DNA of 64,000 bases, taken from Myxococcus guangdongensis (GTDB lineage Bacteria; Myxococcota; Myxococcia; Myxococcales; Myxococcaceae). A model generated the notes under the pieces. It worked only from the letters and a program-made list of their open reading frames with translations, ran no database searches and had not been told where the DNA came from. Position 1 is the stretch's first letter. The number at the start of each line of letters is the position of its first letter. Shown here piece by piece: positions 35,922 to 42,922 of the stretch. A program made the position numbers and the translations under genes. The stretch covers positions 682,001-746,000 of the forward strand of contig NZ_JAJVKW010000002.1 of assembly GCF_024198255.1 (NCBI RefSeq). The letters are read 5' to 3'.

Positions 35922-38900
35922 TCACGCGAGTCGGCGCACCTCGGCGAACGGAATCCCCAGGTCTCCCTCCACCACCAGTCGGCTGCGACCACCGCCCTGC
36001 TTCACCACGCGCACCTGGACGCCGATGCGCTCGGCCAGCCCCGAGACGTGGGAGATGATGCCCACCTGTCGGCCCGTCGCCTGCAACGCGTCCAGCGTCG
36101 CCAGCGCCACCTCCAGCGTCTCCGGGTCCAATGTCCCGAAGCCCTCGTCGATGAAGAGCGTCTCCACCTGCGTCGTCTCCGACGACAGGGAGGCCAGCCC
36201 CAACGCGAGCGCCAGGGACACGAGGAAGCTCTCGCCTCCGGACAGGCTCGCCACGCCGCGCACCTCGTCGCCCATGTCCCCGTCCACCACCTGCAGGTCC
36301 AGGTCGTGACCCGGCACCCGCATCAGGCGATACCGCCGCGCCAGCTCCTGGAGATGCGCGTTGGCGTGGAGCAACAGCGCGTCCAGCGTCAGGCTCTGCG
36401 CGAAGACCTTGAAGCGCTTGCCGTCGTGCGAGCCGATGAGGTCTCCCAACACCTTCCACACCTCACCCGCGCGCCGCAGCTCCGCCAGCGCTTGCGCCTC
36501 GCTGCCGTGACGCGCCCGCGCCGCGTCGTCCGACTCCAGCCTGGCACGCAACATCGCCTCCGCTCGACGGCGGACCTCCACGTCGTCGCGCAGTTGGGTC
36601 CGCGCCGCGGAAGCCTCCTCCTCGGACAGGCTCGGGGGTCCACCCTGCTCGTGGGTCGTGTGACGCTCCCGCCGCTCGTCACGCACCGCGCGCGCCTGCG
36701 CCTGTGCCTCGCGAAGCACGGACAGGGCCCGGGCCTCGGCCTCGCACCAGGCCGCGTCGTGCGCGAGCAGCGCCTTCACCACGTCCAACGAGAGGCCCTG
36801 TGCCGACAGTCGATGGTCCAGCGCGACCCGCGCGGTCTCGCGCGTCTCCAGTGCGCTCGCGAGACTCCTCACGGCGTCCTCCAGACGCGCCAGGGTGACG
36901 CTCTCGGCCTGACGTGAGGCATCGGCCGCCACCCGGGCCTGCTCGTACGCCGCCAGCGCGGTGTCCAGCTTCGCTTTCAACTCCGCGCGGACCTCCTGCG
37001 TCGGACGGCCTCCGAGCAAGACGGCGCGGGCCCGTGTCGCGTCCGCGCGCGCCTGCTCCTTGAGCGCCGCCTGGGCCGCGTCGTCCTCGGCCCGCCGGGT
37101 GCTCACCTCCAGCTGTCCCTGCGCCCGCGCCCGCTGTTCCTGCTCCTTCTTCTCGAGGGCCTTCGCATCCTCGACCAGCTTCTCGCGCTCCTTCCACATC
37201 GAGACGCGCTTGCCGCACTTCTGACGGAAGTCCGCGGGCGCGGCCTCCAGCTTCCCCTCCCATCCGGCGTCCGCCGCGAAGATGGGCGCGACGTCCGCGA
37301 GCACCTGACGCACCACCGCATCGGCGGCCTCGACTCGCGCCAATCCCTCGCGCAGCGCGCTCTCCGCTCGCGTGAAGGCCTCCTCCGCGCGACGAAGCGC
37401 ATCGACGGCGACCTCGCGACGAGAACGCTGCGTCTCGAGCGACGCGCGCGCCTCTCGCGCCGCACGCTCCAGCCCCTCGGCGGCCTCTTCTTCCGACTTC
37501 AACGCCGCAAGCCGCGCCTGGACTCGCGCGACCATGGACTCCAGCCAGGTCCCCGCCTCGACCGAGGCACCTGCCTCCGGAGGCACTTCCGTCTCCGACG
37601 GCACGACGCCCCATGAGCCTTCGGCCGACGCCTCCGAGCCAAGCGCTCCGGCAATGGAGTGCACGGAGGAAGCGCCTGCGTGAGCAGCCCGCTCGTGGCG
37701 CAACGCCTTCCCGCTCACCGTCCCTGCATCACTCGCCTGCACGGTGGACGCGATGACCTCGGTGTGCCCGGCTCCACTCGATGCAGCATCGCGCGAGTCA
37801 CGCGCCTGCCTGCTTCGGGCAGCCTCGCCTTCCACGCGCTGCCACTGCTCACGTCCGCGCCCCCAGGCCGCGCCGTGCTCCACGCACTGCGCCTTCGCGT
37901 TGTCACGCCGTGACTCGGACTGGGACATCCGCGCTCGCGCCGCGGCCTGCTTCGCGCTCGCCTCCACTTCCGCTCGCGAGCACTCGGCCCGCTCGGACTC
38001 CAGCGTCTCCACCCGCGCGGCGGATTCCGCCACCAGCCCGTCGAGCGCCGGCAACTCGTGCCGATACGGATGCTCCGTCGCGCCACACAGCGGACACGCC
38101 TCGCCTTCACGCAAGAGCGCCCGCTGCGCCGCGTGGCCCTGCGTCGCCTGCGCCACCGACAGCGACCGGCGCGCCTCCTTCAACGCCGCGTCACCCTCCA
38201 GCCGCCGCTCCGCCGCCTGACGCACCGCCACCGACGCGCTCTCCGCCTCACCGCGCGCCGCCACCGCCTCCTGCTCCGCCCGCCGCGCCTCCGACTCCGC
38301 CGAGCACAAACCCTGTCGCGCCGACTCCAACGCCCGCAGCGACTCCCGCCTCGCCAGCAGCGACTCGCGCAGCACGCGCCGCTCCACGGCCGTGCCCTCT
38401 CCCAACGCGGCCTCGGCGTGCGTCGCCGCCGCCTGCGCCCGCGCCTCGGCCTCCGCCGCCGTCTCCCGCTCCCGCGTCCTCAGCCGCGTGGACTCCCGCA
38501 GGCGCTCCACCTCCGCGCGCTGTGTCTCCACCTGCGTCCGCGCCGCGCTCCCCTCCCCCAGCGCCACCTCGTACCACTCCAGCTCCCGCTGCCAGCGCGG
38601 CCACTCCTTCGCCAGCGCTTCCCAGTGGGCCTTCTCCACCAACCACGCCCGCGCCGCCTCCCCCTTCGCCCGCGCCTCCTCCTCCCGCGCCCCAACCGCC
38701 TCCAACACCTCCCGCGCCTTCGCCTCCTCCTCCTTCGACGCCCTCGCCCTCGCCCTCGCATCCTCCGCGTCGCGCGCCGTCGCCTCGCACCGCGCGTCCA
38801 GCGCCGCCGCCTCCTCCAACGCCGGAGTCGCCTCCTCCTGCGCCGTCCGAGCCGCCGCCCTCGCCTCCTCCGCCCCCTTCAACACCCCCACCGACTGGAA

Positions 38901-39935
38901 GGCCCGGGCCTTCGTCGCCTCCACCTCCTCCGCGCGCGATCTTCGTGCCCCTTCCGCGTCCTCCCACCGTCGCCCCGCGACCTCCGCCGCCGTCACCACC
39001 TCCCGGAAGGACTCCGCCGCGCGCACCTCCTCCAGCTTCCTCGCCCGAGGCGCCGCCGCCTCCAGCGCCTGCGCCGCCCGGACCTCCCTCTCCTCCGCCT
39101 CGCGAAATGCCCGCACCAACGCGGAGCGCTCCGCGTGCCACGCCGCCGCGCCTTCCGCCTGCCGCAGCTTCGTCTCCACCTCCGCCCGCGCCCGCGCCTC
39201 GTCGACGAGCCGCTCCTCCGCCGCCCCGCGCTCCTGCGCCTCCATCAGCACAATCGCCGCCAGCCCCTGCTCCCGCTTCGCCAGCGCCTCCTGCTCCGCC
39301 TTGTTCTTCTCGTGCGCGCGGATGGACAGCCGGCTGTACACCTCCGTGCCCGTCATCCGCTCCAGCAGCTCCGCGCGCTCGCTCGCGTCCGCCTTCAAGA
39401 AGGCCGCGAACTCTCCCTGCGCGAGCAGCGCCGAGCGACGGAACTGGTCGAACGACAACCCCAGCCGCTCCTGGATGGCGACCAGCACCTCGCCCTTGGT
39501 GCGGCCGAACTGCTGCCCCGAGGCCACCTCCGTCAGGCTCATCTCCTGCGGCCGGAACCGCCCCTCCGCCCGCCCACGCGCCCGCCACACGTTCCACCGC
39601 GCCCGGTAGCGCTTGCCGTCCTTCCCCTGGAAGTCCACCTCCGCGAAGCCCTCGGCCGCGCCCCGCCGCAACAAGCCGCGCACGTCGTACGCGGACAGCC
39701 GCGCCTCCTCCTCCTCGTCCGCGCGCCCCACCGGCACACCGCCCCGTCCCCCCAACCTCGGCGTCCGGTCGAACAACGCCAGACACAGCGCATCCAGGAG
39801 CGTGCTCTTGCCCGCCCCCGTCGCGCCCGTGATGGCGAACAGCCCCAGCCGGTCGAGCGGAGGCCGGTCCAGCTCCAGCTCGAAGTTCCCCGAGAAGCTC
39901 GTCAGGTTGCTGCCCCGGATGCCGAGGACCTTCAT
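35922..39935 (-). CDS. sbcC: Exonuclease SbcCD ATPase subunit
   Basis: The SMC/Rad50-like ATPase of the SbcCD nuclease, which cleaves DNA hairpins and protein-blocked ends. 1,337 residues, longer than the usual 1,000-1,100. Walker A is ITGATGAGKSTLLDALCLAL near residue 35. Two long coiled-coil arms flank the zinc hook EACPLCGATEHPY near residue 620. The signature SLSGGESFLVSLAL and Walker B ETLFIDEGFGTLD are at the C-terminus. A Gly/Ser/Ala/Glu-rich stretch without coiled-coil character (about residues 725-800, for example SGAGHTEVIASTVQASDAG) interrupts the returning arm and explains the extra length. The start overlaps the sbcD stop (ATGA). Confidence 0.93.
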   Translation of the reverse strand: MKVLGIRGSNLTSFSGNFELELDRPPLDRLGLFAITGATGAGKSTLLDALCLALFDRTPRLGGRGGVPVGRADEEEEARLSAYDVRGLLRRGAAEGFAEVDFQGKDGKRYRARWNVWRARGRAEGRFRPQEMSLTEVASGQQFGRTKGEVLVAIQERLGLSFDQFRRSALLAQGEFAAFLKADASERAELLERMTGTEVYSRLSIRAHEKNKAEQEALAKREQGLAAIVLMEAQERGAAEERLVDEARARAEVETKLRQAEGAAAWHAERSALVRAFREAEEREVRAAQALEAAAPRARKLEEVRAAESFREVVTAAEVAGRRWEDAEGARRSRAEEVEATKARAFQSVGVLKGAEEARAAARTAQEEATPALEEAAALDARCEATARDAEDARARARASKEEEAKAREVLEAVGAREEEARAKGEAARAWLVEKAHWEALAKEWPRWQRELEWYEVALGEGSAARTQVETQRAEVERLRESTRLRTRERETAAEAEARAQAAATHAEAALGEGTAVERRVLRESLLARRESLRALESARQGLCSAESEARRAEQEAVAARGEAESASVAVRQAAERRLEGDAALKEARRSLSVAQATQGHAAQRALLREGEACPLCGATEHPYRHELPALDGLVAESAARVETLESERAECSRAEVEASAKQAAARARMSQSESRRDNAKAQCVEHGAAWGRGREQWQRVEGEAARSRQARDSRDAASSGAGHTEVIASTVQASDAGTVSGKALRHERAAHAGASSVHSIAGALGSEASAEGSWGVVPSETEVPPEAGASVEAGTWLESMVARVQARLAALKSEEEAAEGLERAAREARASLETQRSRREVAVDALRRAEEAFTRAESALREGLARVEAADAVVRQVLADVAPIFAADAGWEGKLEAAPADFRQKCGKRVSMWKEREKLVEDAKALEKKEQEQRARAQGQLEVSTRRAEDDAAQAALKEQARADATRARAVLLGGRPTQEVRAELKAKLDTALAAYEQARVAADASRQAESVTLARLEDAVRSLASALETRETARVALDHRLSAQGLSLDVVKALLAHDAAWCEAEARALSVLREAQAQARAVRDERRERHTTHEQGGPPSLSEEEASAARTQLRDDVEVRRRAEAMLRARLESDDAARARHGSEAQALAELRRAGEVWKVLGDLIGSHDGKRFKVFAQSLTLDALLLHANAHLQELARRYRLMRVPGHDLDLQVVDGDMGDEVRGVASLSGGESFLVSLALALGLASLSSETTQVETLFIDEGFGTLDPETLEVALATLDALQATGRQVGIISHVSGLAERIGVQVRVVKQGGGRSRLVVEGDLGIPFAEVRRLA

Positions 39936-41176
39936 GACGCGTCCTCCTGCACCTGCGTCAGCAGCGTGTGGAACGCCTCCAACAACCCATCCGTCGGAGG
40001 CTCCTCGTAGTCACGCGCATACCGCGCCCGGAACACGTCCTCCGGCGTGCGCTCCCGGAGCGACAACCCCGGACGCGCCTCCGCCAGCGCGCCGCCCGTC
40101 CCCGTGTACGCGGGCGTCAGCTTCACCAGCCGCGCCGCGCGTCCCTCGAGCGCCTTCTCCACCTTCAGGCGCAGCGCCGGCTCGGGCCGGGGCAACGAGA
40201 CGCACACCTCCAGGTAGGGACGCCGCCAGTCCGGCACGCCCTCCTCCATCGCCGGAAGCGCCTCCAACAACCCCACCACCTCCTCGAGCGTCGCCGCATC
40301 CCGGGCCGGCACCCGCACCATCTCCGCCCGACGCGGCACCGGCACCGACTCCACGCCCTCCAGCACCCCGTCCTTCAAATCCACCACCAACACCTGGTGG
40401 CGATAGTTCGCCTCCGACAGCGACAAGGGCAACGGAGAGCCGCTGTAGCGCACGCCCTCGCGTCCACCCACGCGCTGTGCCTTGTGCAGGTGTCCCAGCG
40501 CCGCGTACGCGACGTCCTCGGGGAACAGCTCCACGGGCAGCGCGTGCTGATTGCCGCCCAGAATCTTCCGCTCGCTGAGCTCCGACAGCTCCGAGCCCGT
40601 CATGTAGCAGTGTCCCATCGCCACCAACCCCTGCCCCGGCCGACGCCGGAGCCGCGCCGCCTCCAGCACCTCCTCGTACACCGCCCTCACCCCCGCCACG
40701 AGCCGGTCCCCCAGCTCCTCGCGAACAGGCGGGAGGTCCGAGGGCCGCAGGTACGGCACCGCCGCCACCCACGCGCCCACGTGCCCCTTCGCGTCGTGCA
40801 CCGGCACCAGCAGTCGCTCCAAATCCAGCACGCCGCCCGCGCGTGGCAATCCGCCCACCACCTTCACGCCCAACGCCGCGAACAACGGGTCCGGCGCATC
40901 CAGCCGCGCCGCCGAGTCGTGATTGCCACCGATGACCACCACGTCCAACCGAGGCAACCGCCGGCGCGTCTTCGCGATGAACTGGTACCACGCGGCCTGG
41001 GCCTCGGCGCTGGGGTTGGCGGTGTCGAAGATGTCGCCGGCCACCAGCAGCGCGTCCACCGCCTGGGCCTCCAGCGTGTCCAGCAGCCACTCCAGGAACG
41101 CGCCGTGCTCCGCCTCGCGCGAGACGTCGTACAGCGTGTGCCCCAGGTGCCAGTCCGACGTGTGCAGCAAGCGCAT
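39932..41176 (-). CDS. sbcD: Exonuclease SbcCD nuclease subunit
   Basis: The Mre11-like phosphodiesterase partner of SbcC; 414 residues. Metal-binding motifs run in order: TSDWHLGHTLYD, LVAGDIFDTANPS, VVIGGNHDSAARL, MGHCYMTGSE, and ALGHLHKAQRV with YSGSPLPLSLSEA following. The ATG at 41176 has GAGGGTGA upstream and begins MRLLHTSDWHLG, the typical start for the family, so the longer in-frame start at 41308 is rejected. First gene of sbcD-sbcC and of a string that continues into the HipA-like and DUF3037-like genes on the same strand. Confidence 0.93.
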   Translation of the reverse strand: MRLLHTSDWHLGHTLYDVSREAEHGAFLEWLLDTLEAQAVDALLVAGDIFDTANPSAEAQAAWYQFIAKTRRRLPRLDVVVIGGNHDSAARLDAPDPLFAALGVKVVGGLPRAGGVLDLERLLVPVHDAKGHVGAWVAAVPYLRPSDLPPVREELGDRLVAGVRAVYEEVLEAARLRRRPGQGLVAMGHCYMTGSELSELSERKILGGNQHALPVELFPEDVAYAALGHLHKAQRVGGREGVRYSGSPLPLSLSEANYRHQVLVVDLKDGVLEGVESVPVPRRAEMVRVPARDAATLEEVVGLLEALPAMEEGVPDWRRPYLEVCVSLPRPEPALRLKVEKALEGRAARLVKLTPAYTGTGGALAEARPGLSLRERTPEDVFRARYARDYEEPPTDGLLEAFHTLLTQVQEDAS

Positions 41177-41412
41177 CCCGCGTTCACCCTCCCTCACCCC
41201 ACGGCACTCGGGCCGGCCGGCAGCCTCCTTCAGGGAAGCCGTCCGCTCCAAGCGCCGGGCGCCTGCTCCCTTACACGCTCCCTCTGACATGTGCCCAGGC
41301 CGCTGCAATTCCAGGGGGTTGCCGAGCCACCCGGCCCCGCGAGTCTCGAAGTCGCGGAAGAACCCGCTGGGGAGACTGGCCCGCCAGGCTTCGGGCGGAG
41401 ATGCTTCGTGCC

Positions 41413-42051
41413 ATGTCCTCCGAGCTCACCGGGTACCTCCCGCTCGCGCTGATGGTGCTCTTCGTCATCACCATCATCTACCTGGGGGCCCGGGACAAAC
41501 GCCGGCAGCGGCAGGCCTGGCGCATCTTCGCCACCCGCCAGGGATGGACCTTCAGCCAGTCGGGTGACGTGCTGGAGGTCCAGGGGCTCTATCGCGAGCG
41601 ACAGCTCTCGCTGCTCACCGAGAAGTACGGCACCGGCAAGGGCTCCCACTTCGTCACCGTGCTGCGCCTGGAGCTGACCGACGCCCTGCCCCAGGAGCTC
41701 CACCTCGAGACAGAGACCTTCGGCGACAAGTTCCTCAAGCTGTTCGGCAAGGTGGACGAGGAGGTGGGCGACGCGGCGCTGGACTCGGCCCTGAGCCTGC
41801 GCAACCTCTCCCCCAGGACCCGGGAGCTGCTCCTGACGCCGACCCTGCGCGAGCCCCTGCTGCGCGCCCACAAGAGCTACCAGCGCGTGTCCATCATCGC
41901 GGGGATGCTGGAGGCGGCGAAGGAGGGCGTGCCCACCGCGCATGAGGACCTCGAGGCCCTCATCGCCCCCGCGCTCGCCCTGGCGGACGCCCTGCATCTG
42001 TCCACCGGGCAAGCGCTCCCACCGCACTCGCGACGACGCGCTCAGTCCTGA
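41413..42051 (+). CDS. Membrane-anchored unknown protein, tandem copy 1
   Basis: A 212-residue protein with one N-terminal membrane helix (PLALMVLFVITIIYLGA) followed by a basic stop (RDKRRQRQ) and a cytoplasmic domain with conserved AWRIFATRQGWTFSQSGDVL, RNLSPRTRELLLTP and a C-terminal EALIAPALALADALHLSTG. No family recognised. The start is at 41413 or 41401 (MLRAMSSE); GGAG abuts the earlier ATG and is 12 bases from the later one. Its 3' end overlaps by 10 bases a truncated tail of a MYXO-CTERM gene on the other strand. It is one half of a tandem duplication with the gene at 42284. Confidence 0.75.
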   Translation: MSSELTGYLPLALMVLFVITIIYLGARDKRRQRQAWRIFATRQGWTFSQSGDVLEVQGLYRERQLSLLTEKYGTGKGSHFVTVLRLELTDALPQELHLETETFGDKFLKLFGKVDEEVGDAALDSALSLRNLSPRTRELLLTPTLREPLLRAHKSYQRVSIIAGMLEAAKEGVPTAHEDLEALIAPALALADALHLSTGQALPPHSRRRAQS

Positions 42052-42236
42052 CGACGCCTGCGGCGCATCAGCGCCAGCGCCGTCAGCGCGGCCCACGCCA
42101 GCGAGCCCACCGGCGCGCTGCCATTGTCATCCCTGGGGTCCTCGGGGTCCGTCCCGGCATCAGGGCCCGCGCCCGCGTCGGGCGTCGTCCCCGCATCCGG
42201 CTGTGCGCCCACATCGGGGGCCGGCCGAGGCACCAA
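42042..42236 (-). pseudogene. Truncated MYXO-CTERM protein tail (duplication remnant)
   Basis: The minus strand encodes a 64-residue frame whose Asp/Ala/Pro-rich linker and C-terminal GSAPVGSLAWAALTALALM-RRRRRQD copy the end of the PQQ-domain protein at 42913-45675. The 12 bases coding the anchor-proximal Gly-Cys-Ser-Cys are deleted relative to the intact copy. There is no signal peptide or upstream body. It came along with the duplication of the adjacent gene. Confidence 0.75.
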
Positions 42237-42283
42237 GTTGGAGAGACTGGCTCCATCGGCGCCAAACGGAGATGCTTCGTGCC

Positions 42284-42922
42284 ATGCCCTCCGCGCAATC
42301 CCCGTACCTCACGCTCGCGCTGGCGGGGCTCCTCATCGGCGCCATCTACTACCTGGAAGCCTGGTACAAGCGCCGACGACGACAGGCATGGCGCATCTTC
42401 GCGACCCGCCAGGGCTGGACCTCCAGCCAGTCCGATGAAGCCCTGGAGGTGCAGGGGTTCTACCGGGGACGGCCATTCTCTCTGCGCACCGAGGCGACGA
42501 CCCTGAGCCAGGGCGACCCCGCCATCACGGTGCTGCGAATGGAGCTGAGCGACGCGGCACCCCCTGAACTCCTGTTGGAGACAAAGAGTCTGCGCGACAC
42601 GTTCCGCATGCGCTTCAGTCCGGTGGGCGAGAAGGTCGGTGACGTGGAGCTGGACACCCTCCTGAACCTGCACAACCTCTCCCCCAGGACGCGGGAGCTG
42701 CTCCTGACGCCGTCCCTGCGCGAGCCCTTGATGCACGCGTACCGGTACTACTGGCGGCTGTCCATCTTCGCGGGGACGATGGAGGCGGAGAGGCAGGGCG
42801 TGCCCACCTCTCCTGAGAAGCTCGAGGCCCTCATCGCCCCCGCGCTCGCCCTGGCGGACGCCCTGCATCTGTCCACCGGGCAAGCGCTCCCACCGCACTC
42901 GCGACGACGCGCTCAGTCCTGA
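42284..42922 (+). CDS. Membrane-anchored unknown protein, tandem copy 2
   Basis: The 212-residue paralogue of the gene at 41413, with the same layout: N-terminal helix (LTLALAGLLIGAIYYLEAW), basic stop, AWRIFATRQGWTSSQSDEAL, HNLSPRTRELLLTPSLREP. The middle parts differ strongly between copies, yet the last 33 residues are identical. The near-identity continues past the stop, with one mismatch in about 175 bases. The overlap with the convergent MYXO-CTERM gene (10 bases) is retained. Start 42284 or 42272. Function unknown; duplicated membrane proteins of this kind may have diverged in partner specificity (inference). Confidence 0.75.
   Translation: MPSAQSPYLTLALAGLLIGAIYYLEAWYKRRRRQAWRIFATRQGWTSSQSDEALEVQGFYRGRPFSLRTEATTLSQGDPAITVLRMELSDAAPPELLLETKSLRDTFRMRFSPVGEKVGDVELDTLLNLHNLSPRTRELLLTPSLREPLMHAYRYYWRLSIFAGTMEAERQGVPTSPEKLEALIAPALALADALHLSTGQALPPHSRRRAQS

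Noticed and set aside
37781-40010. Very long plus-strand open frames opposite sbcC and sbcD
   Set aside because: Pro/Ala- or Arg/His-rich antisense shadows of a high-GC gene. The minus strand carries all SbcC and SbcD motifs.
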